Shown here: positions 8,374 to 16,932 of the stretch, piece by piece
Numbering within the stretch: the stretch's first letter is position 1
Layout of the letters: each line of letters starts with the position of its first letter
From: Enterococcus silesiacus
GTDB lineage: Bacteria; Bacillota; Bacilli; Lactobacillales; Enterococcaceae
Assembly (NCBI GenBank): GCA_001465115.1
Contig: CP013614.1
Span: forward strand, 1,922,001-1,986,000
DNA length: 64,000 nucleotides
Reading direction: 5' to 3'
Program-made: the position numbers and the translations under genes
The notes under the pieces: generated by a model
What the model was told of the DNA's origin: nothing
Database searches by the model: none
The model's input: only the letters and a program-made list of their open reading frames with translations

Positions 8374-9747
8374 TTAATACGGTAATAGGAGAATAGATAA
8401 TACGACCACACAAATAATTCCTATAATGGTTGGAACACTCGTCCGTTTTAAAATTCGAACTGGACTGACCCCAACCGTTGACGCTACGATCATTACAACT
8501 GCTGCAACGGGTGAAATCGTTCTTGCTAAGTTTGCAATCATTTGCATTGGTAATGCGACCAGAATACCATCAATACCAGCTTTTGTGGCAATATCAGGAA
8601 TCAATTCAATCACCGCATAAAACATTGCTAGACCGCCACCACTTAAAATGCCAAAAACCGTTGTTGCTCCACTGAAAATCAGCGTTGTTACAAGACCAGC
8701 TGAAGCTGAAGATTCGACAGACGACATAATATTATCAATGATGCCCAACGATTGGATCGCAGTTGTAAACAATGAGCCACCAACAACTAACATAACCACT
8801 TGGCTAAAGCCTTGCCCCATCCCTTTGAACATTTCAGCCGCTGAATCTTGAATTTTTTTGTATGATTTATGTCTGATTGTTTCAAATGCTACAGCAACAA
8901 AAAATGAAATAAAGGTCAAAACAAAGATATCCATTTGGATCCCTTCAACAAACATTCCTGTAATCCCAACTATCAAAATCAACATTAAGGGCAACAATGG
9001 CAATAATGCATAAATTTTCGGCGTATCTGATTCTTCTTGTTTAGTTAGCCCATCATCTTCAATCGTTACAAACGCTGAGGCTCCTTCTTTTTTATCACAA
9101 TATTTTTGCCAAAAATAGTGAGCTATTGCCATAATCAATAAAGTTGGCAGTGAAATTTTAGCATGCCAAGCAACATATGTTAACAGATCATAACCTAACG
9201 TTTCAGCAGCAATCACATTATCCGCTCCAAGTGGCGACGGCATGATCGTAGCTGTCATCGCAATTACTCCTGCAGCCGTCAGTGAAGAAATCCCCATACT
9301 AGACAACATTGGATACAAAATCGCCATCAAAATAATCGCTAAACTAGAAGCACTTGGCACTACCAAAGACATTAAATTTCCTATCAAGAAAACAAGAGGT
9401 ACAAACAAGGCTTTTGATTTAATTTTTTGTAGTGGTTTTACCAGAATGTTGACAGCTACCTGATTAGCACCGATGACATTCATATACCCAGAGTAACCAA
9501 ACAAAATCATGATCACGATTCCTGCTGAACTAACTTGAGCAATGATCGTATCTTTAAACTTTAAAAAGATATCGAAAAAGGCTAAACCTGTTCCTTCGCC
9601 CGCAGGATAAAGAGGGTGACCTAACAAAACTGCAAATAGTAACAAAATCAACGCCCCGCTGATCAAACTTAGAGCAGGATGGTAATTTTTAATAATCAAA
9701 TAAGCAACAAGAGCTAAAACAACTAACACTAACAAAGACTCAATCAT
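8374..9747 (-). CDS. DcuC-family anion/solute transporter
   Basis: A 457-residue polytopic membrane protein with about 12 hydrophobic segments, matching the DcuC (C4-dicarboxylate) family in length and in the conserved SLVVPSASSLAIILMAILYP and MPSPLGADNVIAAETLGYD regions. The family is named for succinate efflux, but this copy lies 15 bases downstream of a nucleoside hydrolase and upstream of ribokinase under a LacI regulator. A role in taking up nucleosides or a related sugar compound is therefore an inference from context, not from sequence. No nucleoside permease of a known family is nearby. Confidence 0.8.
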   Translation of the reverse strand: MIESLLVLVVLALVAYLIIKNYHPALSLISGALILLLFAVLLGHPLYPAGEGTGLAFFDIFLKFKDTIIAQVSSAGIVIMILFGYSGYMNVIGANQVAVNILVKPLQKIKSKALFVPLVFLIGNLMSLVVPSASSLAIILMAILYPMLSSMGISSLTAAGVIAMTATIMPSPLGADNVIAAETLGYDLLTYVAWHAKISLPTLLIMAIAHYFWQKYCDKKEGASAFVTIEDDGLTKQEESDTPKIYALLPLLPLMLILIVGITGMFVEGIQMDIFVLTFISFFVAVAFETIRHKSYKKIQDSAAEMFKGMGQGFSQVVMLVVGGSLFTTAIQSLGIIDNIMSSVESSASAGLVTTLIFSGATTVFGILSGGGLAMFYAVIELIPDIATKAGIDGILVALPMQMIANLARTISPVAAVVMIVASTVGVSPVRILKRTSVPTIIGIICVVVLSILLLPY

Positions 9748-9762
9748 AGTACGGCTCCTTTT

Positions 9763-10683
9763 TTAATTTATTTTTTCTAAATTTGAAACAACCCATTTTT
9801 GGAACGCTGGAATATCAATATCTAAGCAAGCAACTGCATTCGTCGTATCGTGATATTTCATTTTTAAATCAGCGACTGTAGCACCAGCTGCGGGGCCCTC
9901 TAAGGCGATTTCGATGAATGTTTCTTGAACTGTAAATAATTCTGGGTCCGTTAAATAGGCGATAGCACATACATCATGCATTTTTAAACCAGTCTGTAAA
10001 CTTCCACCACGATAATGTTGGAATAATGAGTAAAACATATTGCCAACTTTACCGAATTCTTTGATTTTTTCAGTTTCATTTTTAGTCAAGACTGCTGTAC
10101 TGGTCACATCCAAGCCAACCATCACGATCGGAACGCCAGATTGGAACACGATTTGTGCGGCATGTGGATCGACATACGTGTTGAATTCTGCACTGGTATT
10201 CGTATTTCCTCTTGATAATGAACCGCCCATCATGACGATTTCTTTAATATTTTGCTTTGTTTCTGGGTACATACTGAAAAGTAAGGCGATATTTGTTAAT
10301 GCTGCTATTGGAACTAATGTGATTGGCTCTGTACTTTCAAGGATACACTCTCTCATTGCTTCAACAGCATGGACATCGAGCGCTTTGGCTGTAGCTTCCG
10401 GAAAATCGTATCCGTCCATACCACTTTCTCCATGAATTTCAGCTGAATCTTCAAGCTGGATCAACAAAGGTTTGTCGCATCCTTTAGCAACCGGTACTTG
10501 TTTATCAAAAAATGAGACGAGTTTCAATGTATTCACAGTCGTTTTGTTTACGTTTACATTTCCTGCAACAGTAGTTAATAACTTAACGTCTAATTCTGGA
10601 TGATTAAGGGCGATCGATAAAGCTACTGCGTCGTCAATTCCTGGATCTGTGTCGATGATGATTGGTCTTTTTTCTTTTGCCAT
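9763..10683 (-). CDS. Ribonucleoside hydrolase (inosine-uridine preferring type)
   Basis: Splits nucleosides into base and ribose. The 306-residue protein begins with the Ca2+/ribose-binding signature IDTDPGIDDAVAL (about 9-21) and has the conserved EIVMMGGS and AEFNTYVDPHAA blocks and a late HDVCA with the family His. First structural gene of the LacI-controlled cluster; ribose released here would feed the downstream ribokinase. Start chosen at ATG after GAAGGAGGAAGG. Closest in type to RihA/RihC, but the base preference cannot be read from sequence. Confidence 0.92.
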   Translation of the reverse strand: MAKEKRPIIIDTDPGIDDAVALSIALNHPELDVKLLTTVAGNVNVNKTTVNTLKLVSFFDKQVPVAKGCDKPLLIQLEDSAEIHGESGMDGYDFPEATAKALDVHAVEAMRECILESTEPITLVPIAALTNIALLFSMYPETKQNIKEIVMMGGSLSRGNTNTSAEFNTYVDPHAAQIVFQSGVPIVMVGLDVTSTAVLTKNETEKIKEFGKVGNMFYSLFQHYRGGSLQTGLKMHDVCAIAYLTDPELFTVQETFIEIALEGPAAGATVADLKMKYHDTTNAVACLDIDIPAFQKWVVSNLEKIN

Positions 10684-10701
10684 AAGTCCTTCCTCCTTCT
10701 A

Positions 10702-10719
10702 AGGTTAAGCGCATTACCT
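10702..10719. promoter_or_regulatory. LacI-type operator O1
   Basis: AGGTTAAGCGCATTACCT pairs 7 of 9 positions with a central CG, the hallmark of LacI-family operators. It lies between the likely -10 region and the ribosome binding site of the nucleoside hydrolase gene, a position that would block transcription. Confidence 0.65.
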
Positions 10720-10766
10720 AAATGGTATAAAAAAATACCTTTTCAATAGTTAAAAAAGTATCTTTA

Positions 10767-10782
10767 GATTAACCGCTTAATC
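10767..10782. promoter_or_regulatory. LacI-type operator O2
   Basis: GATTAACCGCTTAATC is a 16-base palindrome with one mismatched pair and a central CG. Read on the minus strand it shares G.TTAAGCG..TTA..C with O1, 63 bases away, and lies upstream of the presumed promoter. Confidence 0.65.
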
Positions 10783-10826
10783 CATCTAGCTATTATGATA
10801 GCGTTTTATTTTTGGTTAGTCAATAA

Positions 10827-11843
10827 CTATTTTATTTTTTTAACACTGTCACCTTTAAATAGGCTTGGTCTCAAAATAATCGACTCCGTTTTTTGCTTTT
10901 GCTTGATCAATGTATTCTTCAATAAGGCAACAGCTTGTTCTGTTAATGATGAGATATTTTGCTCTACTGTAGCTAATGAAATCCCTAGAATATCTGCTAT
11001 CTCTAAACGATCATATCCAATAATCGATAGATCTTCTGGTATCAATTTTCCGCTACTAACTGCTTGTTTTAACACCCCAAAGGCAACCATATCATTGGCT
11101 GTGAGCACAGCCGTTACATCTGTCAGCGCAAAAAGTTTATTTGCTTGTTCCATACCGTAGTTAAAACGGTAGCCGGTTTCAATGATGTACTCTTCTCTTA
11201 CTTTTATACCATAACTTTCTAACGCTTGCTTATAACCATTGATTCGATCAAGCGTGCTTGGAACTTTAAAATCTCCTGTCATAAAAGCAATATTTTGGTG
11301 CCCATTCTCCAGAAGATACTCTGCTGAAAGTTGACCACCAGCTTGGCTATCAAAATAGACCTGATTAACCCCAGAAAATGAAACCTGTCTATCCACTAAA
11401 ACAAAGGGTGCATCGATTTCTTTCAAGAAATGTTCTTGTTCTTCTTTGAATGAGAAAGACTCATTCGATAACGCAATGATTAGTCCATCAACTCCACGAT
11501 TCAAGAGCATTTGAATCAGATTTTTTTCCACAGTAAAATCATCATTGGAATTAACGATAATGGTTAAATAGCCCAACACTCTAAATTGTTCTTCTAATTG
11601 TTTACAAAGTTTTGAAAAAAATGGATTTTCAATATCTGGAATAACGACACCAATGGTTCGTGAGGCATTTTTGGCAAGAATTTGAGCTGCAATATTTGGA
11701 ATGTAGTTTAATTCTTTGGCGATCTTTTTTATTTCTTGCTTCTTTTTATCAGAGATTCTTGAAGGTTTATCATTTAACACTAAAGAAACCGCAGCTTCAG
11801 ATACATTAGCCATTTTGGCAATGTCTTTCATTCTGATTTTCAT
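10827..11843 (-). CDS. LacI-family transcriptional regulator of nucleoside/ribose salvage
   Basis: A 338-residue repressor with an N-terminal helix-turn-helix (MKDIAKMANVSEAAVSLVLN, about 5-24), hinge (IPNIAAQILAKN), and a periplasmic-binding-protein-like effector domain (from about 60). ATG chosen because AAAGGAG lies seven bases upstream; the frame could extend a few codons to a TTG with no ribosome binding site. It lies directly upstream of the hydrolase-transporter-ribokinase genes, and two matched operators stand in the gap. The inducer is probably ribose or a nucleoside (inference). Confidence 0.88.
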   Translation of the reverse strand: MKIRMKDIAKMANVSEAAVSLVLNDKPSRISDKKKQEIKKIAKELNYIPNIAAQILAKNASRTIGVVIPDIENPFFSKLCKQLEEQFRVLGYLTIIVNSNDDFTVEKNLIQMLLNRGVDGLIIALSNESFSFKEEQEHFLKEIDAPFVLVDRQVSFSGVNQVYFDSQAGGQLSAEYLLENGHQNIAFMTGDFKVPSTLDRINGYKQALESYGIKVREEYIIETGYRFNYGMEQANKLFALTDVTAVLTANDMVAFGVLKQAVSSGKLIPEDLSIIGYDRLEIADILGISLATVEQNISSLTEQAVALLKNTLIKQKQKTESIILRPSLFKGDSVKKIK

Positions 11844-11879
11844 GGCTCTCTCCTTTATCAATTCACTTGTTTTAATCGT

Positions 11880-12746
11880 TTATTTCCATAAAAAATCTGC
11901 CACAAGTTGATCTACTTCGGTATTTTCGTGCAGCTGGCTATGCTGTGCTGATTTTCCATAAAATATTTTTTCTTGTACGTCATTACCATGTATCTTAAAC
12001 AACGAAACAACACTCAGTGCATCTGCAACAGGAACAGCTTCATCACTTAAACTGCCATCTTCCACGTCTCCTGCGATGATCATTATTTCCATATCTTTCG
12101 ATACTTTTTCGATTCCATTAACATAGTCAGCATATCGTTCACTCTGAATCACAGGGCCATTATTGATAACATCATCTAATGTTTCCCCATCAGATAATTC
12201 CACAAAATTATTAAACGGTGCTGCGATACCGACAAACTTGTTGATTTTAGGAAGATTTGGATCGTCACCAAATGTCGTTAGATAACGCAAAGAGCTCGCG
12301 CCACCCATTGAATGACCTACCAAATTAACTTGTGTTACACCATAATTATCTCGAATATACGTTAAACAATTTTTGATCCACTCAGCTTGATTCCATTCAT
12401 TGTTTTTATTATCTTCAAAAAGAACTTGAATGCTCGGGTTATTGGCTTTGTCTGTCAGTTTCCCTTTTGCTTTGACTGCCCCATCAACACTAACAGTTAA
12501 AACTAGCTCTTTTTTAGTAAGATCATTTTTCTCCATCCTTTTGATCATACGCCCAAAGGAATTATTGCCGCCACTATAACCGTGAATAAACAGTGTGGGA
12601 ATGGATGACTTTTGAGCTATTTCACTGGTTGCTGTGTTATTAGTGGTTGGTTGATTTTCATGTTGGGCTGCTTTTTTACTAGTACAGCCAGCCAAAAACA
12701 ATAAGAGACAGACAGTTATTAGCAAAGAATACTTGTTATTTTTCAT
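11880..12746 (-). CDS. Secreted alpha/beta hydrolase, DUF915 type, lipoprotein
   Basis: A 288-residue protein with a lipoprotein signal peptide (LLLFLAGCTS, Cys about 21) and an alpha/beta-hydrolase body. The oxyanion region FIHGYSGG (about 53-60) and nucleophile elbow GHSMGG are present, with a late HSQLHENTEVD carrying the catalytic His. DUF915 hydrolases are found on the surface of many Firmicutes; substrates are unknown. A paralogue with a membrane anchor instead of a lipobox is at 37929-38774. Confidence 0.85.
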   Translation of the reverse strand: MKNNKYSLLITVCLLLFLAGCTSKKAAQHENQPTTNNTATSEIAQKSSIPTLFIHGYSGGNNSFGRMIKRMEKNDLTKKELVLTVSVDGAVKAKGKLTDKANNPSIQVLFEDNKNNEWNQAEWIKNCLTYIRDNYGVTQVNLVGHSMGGASSLRYLTTFGDDPNLPKINKFVGIAAPFNNFVELSDGETLDDVINNGPVIQSERYADYVNGIEKVSKDMEIMIIAGDVEDGSLSDEAVPVADALSVVSLFKIHGNDVQEKIFYGKSAQHSQLHENTEVDQLVADFLWK

Positions 12747-12775
12747 TTTATCCCCTTTTCAATCATCACTATAGT

Positions 12776-12825
12776 AATAAGAGAGCAGGACAAAACTAAA
12801 GTTAGTTTTGCTCCACTCTCTTATT
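12776..12825 (-). terminator. nusG terminator
   Basis: AATAAGAGAG...CTCTCTTATT with inner AAAACTAA/TTAGTTTT makes a long stem ten bases after the nusG stop codon. It is nearly symmetric and could act in both directions. Confidence 0.7.
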
Positions 12826-12834
12826 TTACAACTT

Positions 12835-13380
12835 CTATTGAATTGAGTCTACTTGTTCGTAATCTAGTTCTGTACTTGTTTCACGACCAAACATGTCAAT
12901 ATTAACTTTTAGTTTTTGGCGTTCTTCATCGACCTCTGTTACTTCACCTTCAAGACCAGAAAATGCTCCTTCAATAATACGAACTGTATCGCCTAAAGCA
13001 ACATCCAAATCAGATTGACGTGTACTCATACCGATTGAACGTAAGATGTGATTGATTTCCTCTTGTAGTAAAGGCGCAGGCTTGCTTCCGGCACCATGGG
13101 AACCAACAAAGCCAGTAACACCTGGCGTGTTCCGCACTACATACCAAGAATCATCTGTCATCGTCATTTCTACTAACACATAACCTGGGAAAGTTTTATG
13201 AACGATTTCTTTCGATTTACCGTTTTTTACTTCTGTCTCTGTTTCTTCTGGAACAACGACACGGAAAATGAAATCTCCCATGCCCATGCTTTGCGCACGT
13301 GATTCAATGTTCGCTTTTACCTTGTTTTCGTAACCTGAGTATGTATGCAATACATACCAATTTTTCTCAAATGATTCCAT
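12835..13380 (-). CDS. nusG: Transcription termination/antitermination factor NusG
   Basis: Binds RNA polymerase and modulates pausing and termination, and links to ribosomes. The 181 residues contain the NGN domain (WYVLHTYSGYENKVKANIES near the start) and a C-terminal KOW domain (about 128-160, DTVRIIEGAFSGLEGEV). The ATG before ESFEKNWY is chosen: AAAGGAG lies upstream, and related NusG proteins begin here. An upstream GTG would add 13 residues but has no ribosome binding site. A promoter and a terminator-like hairpin sit between secE and this gene. Confidence 0.95.
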   Translation of the reverse strand: MESFEKNWYVLHTYSGYENKVKANIESRAQSMGMGDFIFRVVVPEETETEVKNGKSKEIVHKTFPGYVLVEMTMTDDSWYVVRNTPGVTGFVGSHGAGSKPAPLLQEEINHILRSIGMSTRQSDLDVALGDTVRIIEGAFSGLEGEVTEVDEERQKLKVNIDMFGRETSTELDYEQVDSIQ

Positions 13381-13478
13381 TTCTGCTTCGGCTCCTTTAG
13401 GTTTAGTAGTTGGTGACACAATACATTAAGAGTAACAAGTAATGCCTTGTACTCAGCTTCTTTTTCTTATGTGAAAAT

Positions 13479-13507
13479 AAAAAAACCTCAGTTCCCCGAA
13501 GTTTTTT
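13479..13507 (-). terminator. Terminator-like hairpin (possible attenuator) before nusG
   Basis: AAAAAACTTC and GAGGTTTTTT pair (one G-U) around an 8-base GC-rich loop, followed by more T residues on the minus strand. It follows secE but also begins about five bases after the expected start of transcripts from the nusG promoter. Confidence 0.65.
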
Positions 13508-13518
13508 CCTCACTTGTT

Positions 13519-13527
13519 ATTATAGCA
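13519..13527 (-). promoter_or_regulatory. Extended -10 promoter before nusG
   Basis: TGCTATAAT on the minus strand is a perfect -10 with the TGn extension. No good -35 is visible. It lies 28 bases beyond the secE stop codon. Confidence 0.55.
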
Positions 13528-13554
13528 CTGTTTATAATGAAATACTAGTTTGAA

Positions 13555-13725
13555 TTACTTAAGAATCCAGCCAAAAGCAGTTTGGATCACTGTATCCATT
13601 ACAAAGAATAATGCTGCAAAAAGAATTGATGTTTCGATAACAACCAACGTGTCTTTGCGTAATTGTTTTTTAGATGGCCATGAAACTTGTTTCATCTCAT
13701 CTTTAACACTACGTAAAAATTTCAT
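13555..13725 (-). CDS. secE: Preprotein translocase subunit SecE
   Basis: Small essential subunit of the SecYEG channel. The 56-residue protein (MKFLRSVKDEMKQVSWPSKK at the start) has the conserved amphipathic helix with VSWPSKKQL and one membrane segment (about 27-50). GGAGGAG lies just upstream of the ATG. It sits between rpmG and nusG, the order found across Firmicutes. Confidence 0.95.
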   Translation of the reverse strand: MKFLRSVKDEMKQVSWPSKKQLRKDTLVVIETSILFAALFFVMDTVIQTAFGWILK

Positions 13726-13742
13726 TTGAACTCCTCCAATAT

Positions 13743-13895
13743 CTATTTCGTCTCTTTATGTAACGTGTATTTTTGACAGTATTTACAGAATTTTTTGATT
13801 TCTAACCGCTCTCCACGTTTTCCTTCACTGACGGCTTTAGAATAGTTTCTGGAGCCACAATCTGAACAAGCAAGTGCTGATTTTTTTGTTGCCAT
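13743..13895 (-). CDS. rpmG: 50S ribosomal protein L33, zinc-ribbon form
   Basis: A 50-residue L33 protein beginning [19 protein letters not shown]. Two CxxC pairs (Cys10/Cys13 and Cys37/Cys40) make this the zinc-binding form. Some Firmicutes carry additional zinc-free copies elsewhere. GAGGAGGTTG precedes the ATG. First gene of the rpmG-secE(-nusG) unit, 17 bases before secE. Confidence 0.95.
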   Translation of the reverse strand: MATKKSALACSDCGSRNYSKAVSEGKRGERLEIKKFCKYCQKYTLHKETK

Positions 13896-14043
13896 TGTTC
13901 AACCTCCTCTATTCACAAATTTACTCAATAACATTATCATTCTTTTGGCAAAATGTCAATGGATACTCAATAAACTATGGTTTTCTTTCAAATTATGTTA
14001 TCATTAGCTTGTCAGACGAATTTAACCTACGGGGGGTCAAAAT

Positions 14044-14688
14044 ATGTTATTAAAATCCGTTGTTATCAAAAAGAAAAATCTTACAACGGTCAATGAATCT
14101 TGCACATTAGAAGAGGCGTTGACAATCCTAGAAGATTCTGGTTATCGTTGTGTACCGATCTTAGATGAATCGGAAAAGATTTTTAGAGGAAACATCTATA
14201 AAATGCACATCTACCGCCACAAAGCGAACGGTGGAGACATGAGTTTACCAGTAACTTATTTATTAAAAAATGCAACAAAATTTATTTTCGTGAACACGTC
14301 ATTCTTCAAGGTTTTCTTTACGATCAAAGAATTACCTTACATTGCCGTGTTGGATGAAAATAACTATTTTTATGGAATTTTAACGCATAGCACGTTATTG
14401 AATATCCTTGCTCAATCTTGGAATATTCAACGTGGTAGTTATGTTTTGACAATTGCTACAACAGGTAAACAAGGGGATCTAGCCGCTATGACAAAGATTA
14501 TTGCCAAACACAGCAGTATTGCCAGCTGTATTACACTAGATATCGGTGAAGATGAATTTATCCGCCGCACCTTGATTACTTTGCCTGCTGAAACAACTGA
14601 AGAAACGTGTGCAGTTATCGTTGAGAATTTAGAGCGTAAGAATCTTAAAGTCGTTGAGATTGAAGATTTACAAGCGAATGCTGAATAA
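14044..14688 (+). CDS. CBS-domain protein with C-terminal ACT-like domain
   Basis: A 214-residue cytoplasmic protein with two CBS motifs (about 10-55 and 75-125) and an ACT-like regulatory domain (about 135-205). No catalytic domain is attached. The arrangement is like that of Listeria CbpA, a cyclic-di-AMP-binding protein, and of AcuB-type proteins; a nucleotide-sensing role is inferred from this. The start follows a strong GGGGGGT ribosome binding site. Monocistronic, facing murB, and sharing a bidirectional terminator with it. Confidence 0.75.
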   Translation: MLLKSVVIKKKNLTTVNESCTLEEALTILEDSGYRCVPILDESEKIFRGNIYKMHIYRHKANGGDMSLPVTYLLKNATKFIFVNTSFFKVFFTIKELPYIAVLDENNYFYGILTHSTLLNILAQSWNIQRGSYVLTIATTGKQGDLAAMTKIIAKHSSIASCITLDIGEDEFIRRTLITLPAETTEETCAVIVENLERKNLKVVEIEDLQANAE

Positions 14689-14700
14689 AGTATTAGAAAA

Positions 14701-14732
14701 AGAAGCCTTCCAATTTGAAAGGCTTCTTTTTT
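14701..14732. terminator. Bidirectional terminator between the CBS gene and murB
   Basis: AGAAGCCTT/AAGGCTTCT forms a perfect 9-bp stem with a 9-base loop, T-rich on the plus strand and with an A-run on the other side. It lies between the two convergent genes and touches the murB stop. Confidence 0.8.
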
Positions 14733-15633
14733 AACGCTCTTCACCAATAATCCGGACTTCTGTTTCTAATGTCACATCGAATTTTTCCTTAATCACTTGT
14801 TGGATATGCGCAATCAATTCTACATAATCAGTCGCTGTAGCCTGATCGATATTTACGATAAAACCAGCATGTTTTTCTGAAATCTGAGCGCCGCCCCATT
14901 TCAGTCCTTGTAATCCGGCATCTTGAATCAATTTTCCAGTAAAGTGTCCTTCTGGTCGTTTAAAGACACTACCGCATGATGGATACTCTAATGGTTGCTT
15001 AGATTCTCTAAGTTCAGTCAACTCAGCCATTTGACTCTTGATTACGCTGTTTTCTCCTTCTTTTAAAGAAAAAGTTGCTTCTAGCACAATACAATGCATA
15101 TCTTGAATCACACTATGACGGTAAGAAAATGCCATCTCTTCATTTGTAAACGTTCTGATCGTTCCGTCTTCCAATAATACATCAACACTTGTGAAAACAT
15201 CTTTAATTTCTCCACCATAAGCACCAGCGTTCATGTAGACAGCACCACCGATACTTCCTGGAATCCCACAAGCAAATTCGAAGCCAGTTAAATCATGCTC
15301 TAAAGCAACATAAGTTGTATCAATCAACTTGGCTCCCGCTTCAACAACGATTCGGCTTTTAGAAACAGAGATTTGCTTCATGTTTTCCAACATGATTACC
15401 ATTCCCCGAATTCCGCCATCTTGGACAATCAAATTACTGGCATTGCCTAAAACTAGCCAAGGAATCTCATGACTTTTACAGTATTCGACCAAAGTAGCCA
15501 CTTCAGCTTTTGATTTTGGAAAAGCTAGGACATCCGCCGGTCCACCCGTTTTAGTAAAGGTAAAATTCATCAAAGGTTCATCAAATAGTAACGTTATATC
15601 CGTTAATTCATTCATCATTTCAATTTTATTCAT
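14731..15633 (-). CDS. murB: UDP-N-acetylenolpyruvoylglucosamine reductase
   Basis: FAD-dependent enzyme completing UDP-N-acetylmuramic acid synthesis for peptidoglycan. About 300 residues with FAD-binding blocks [11 protein letters not shown] (about 62) and [20 protein letters not shown] (about 124-143), the substrate motif SYRHS, and [10 protein letters not shown] with the catalytic Ser. It is of the shorter (type II) MurB form. Start placed at MNKIEM because AAAGGA lies nine bases upstream; a frame nine codons longer lacks one. Confidence 0.95.
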   Translation of the reverse strand: MNKIEMMNELTDITLLFDEPLMNFTFTKTGGPADVLAFPKSKAEVATLVEYCKSHEIPWLVLGNASNLIVQDGGIRGMVIMLENMKQISVSKSRIVVEAGAKLIDTTYVALEHDLTGFEFACGIPGSIGGAVYMNAGAYGGEIKDVFTSVDVLLEDGTIRTFTNEEMAFSYRHSVIQDMHCIVLEATFSLKEGENSVIKSQMAELTELRESKQPLEYPSCGSVFKRPEGHFTGKLIQDAGLQGLKWGGAQISEKHAGFIVNIDQATATDYVELIAHIQQVIKEKFDVTLETEVRIIGEER

Positions 15634-15704
15634 CGAAAGTCGTTCCTTTCTTTCAAACATCCTATTTATTCTAGCATGCCAAAGAGAAACTTTCTAGTCT
15701 GAGT

Positions 15705-16619
15705 CTATAAAATATGTTCTTGATGCTTGTGTAACATCTGGGCACATAGCTCATGACTAGTGAAGACCTTCTCTTGTCTTAAATGAGAGCCGTCATTTGT
15801 CTGAACTGCTTTGATAAACTCATCAACCATCTGCTCAAAACCACGCTTTTCTAAAGTTGTTGTCCAATCGCTAAAGGTCTTTTGTTGAATTACTTGTTGA
15901 CTTTTGATTGTTAGATCCGTTAAATTTTCTAAAACTAATGTCCCCTCTGGGCTTGTTAACTGATAGGTTTCAGTATTTGCCCCAGCATAGAGATTCATTG
16001 AGGCGATTGCTGTTGTTGTTTCTGTTTCAACATGAAGTAATGCTCTTTTCAGCATATTGTTTTCTTCGATGATTTTTGTCTGAACCTGACGAATATCATC
16101 ATCAAGTAGATAAACAAGTGTATCGGCTACATGTAAAAATAAATCGTAGATTACAAAATTAGCAGTAGATTCTGATGCAATTCGATTTTTTTGGATCAGT
16201 AGCATATTTTTATTTTCAACGGCTTTCAATTCTTCTACAAAAGGCGCAAAACGACGATTAAATCCTAGCATCAACTGGAGATTTTTTTCTGCTGCCAAAG
16301 CTTGAATTTCTTTGACTTCTGCTAAGTTTTCACTTAAAGGCTTATCCACAAACACATGGATTCCCGCTTTCAGCAATTGTTTCACCACCTGACCATGCAC
16401 TTTAGTGGCAACATGGACAAAACAAGCGGATACGCCTGTTTGAATCAATTCTTCTGTTGAAGCAACGATTTCGTTGAAACCGTATTTTTCACTGATTTCT
16501 TTTCTGGTTTGTTCATTTCGAGTAGAGAGTACAAATGTTGCTTGATCTCTTAGCTTGGCATATACAGGTAGATACGCCTTTTGCGCAATATTTCCTAAGC
16601 CGATGATTCCGATTTTCAT
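15705..16619 (-). CDS. Gfo/Idh/MocA-family oxidoreductase
   Basis: A 304-residue NAD(P)-dependent oxidoreductase with an N-terminal Rossmann fold (IGLGNIAQKAYLPVY, about 4-18), the conserved HVFVDKPLSEN motif (about 89-99, with the catalytic-site Lys), and the alpha/beta C-terminal domain. Substrate unknown; family members act on sugars, inositol or related polyols. It stands alone between murB and the toxin/immunity array. Confidence 0.88.
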   Translation of the reverse strand: MKIGIIGLGNIAQKAYLPVYAKLRDQATFVLSTRNEQTRKEISEKYGFNEIVASTEELIQTGVSACFVHVATKVHGQVVKQLLKAGIHVFVDKPLSENLAEVKEIQALAAEKNLQLMLGFNRRFAPFVEELKAVENKNMLLIQKNRIASESTANFVIYDLFLHVADTLVYLLDDDIRQVQTKIIEENNMLKRALLHVETETTTAIASMNLYAGANTETYQLTSPEGTLVLENLTDLTIKSQQVIQQKTFSDWTTTLEKRGFEQMVDEFIKAVQTNDGSHLRQEKVFTSHELCAQMLHKHQEHIL

Positions 16620-16666
16620 ATGAATTCCTCACAATCAATAGTTGATACGATTATTATACTATTGAT

Positions 16667-16832
16667 TGGGAGGAAATGTCTGAAATTAAAGCACTTTATA
16701 ATCAAACCAAATTGAAATCAGGATTCTATTTCTGCACTATCCTAGTTCCGATTAATGATTAAGTTCTTTATTCTCAATTCAGAAAATCCAGTTGCTTTTT
16801 GTTTTTGAATATTTTTAATTTTGGTGTAATAG
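16667..16832. repeat. Direct repeat R, left copy
   Basis: About 166 bases repeated at 19939-20104 in the same orientation with only a handful of differences. It covers the 3' end of a truncated TipC-like gene and sequence beyond its stop. The identity ends sharply at GGGAGGAAATGTCTG and fades gradually on the other side into about 75% similarity. Confidence 0.9.
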
Positions 16833-16925
16833 ATCTCATCAAATAAATTTTTGACTTGCAGATACTCCAAACCCTTGTAACCGGTCCAAATGGTTATCAA
16901 GAGTATAAAACAACGATCAATTTTT
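16742..16925 (-). pseudogene. TipC-like immunity gene remnant, headless
   Basis: Reading the minus strand from the end of the neighbouring gene gives GYKGLEYLQVKNLFDEIYY, the N-terminal signature of TipC-like proteins, followed by TKIKNIQKQKATGFSELRIK and an immediate stop. No start codon or ribosome binding site remains. The tail is the same unusual one as in the truncated gene at 20014-20217, because both lie in direct repeat R. Confidence 0.7.
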
Positions 16926-16932
16926 TCTTCGT

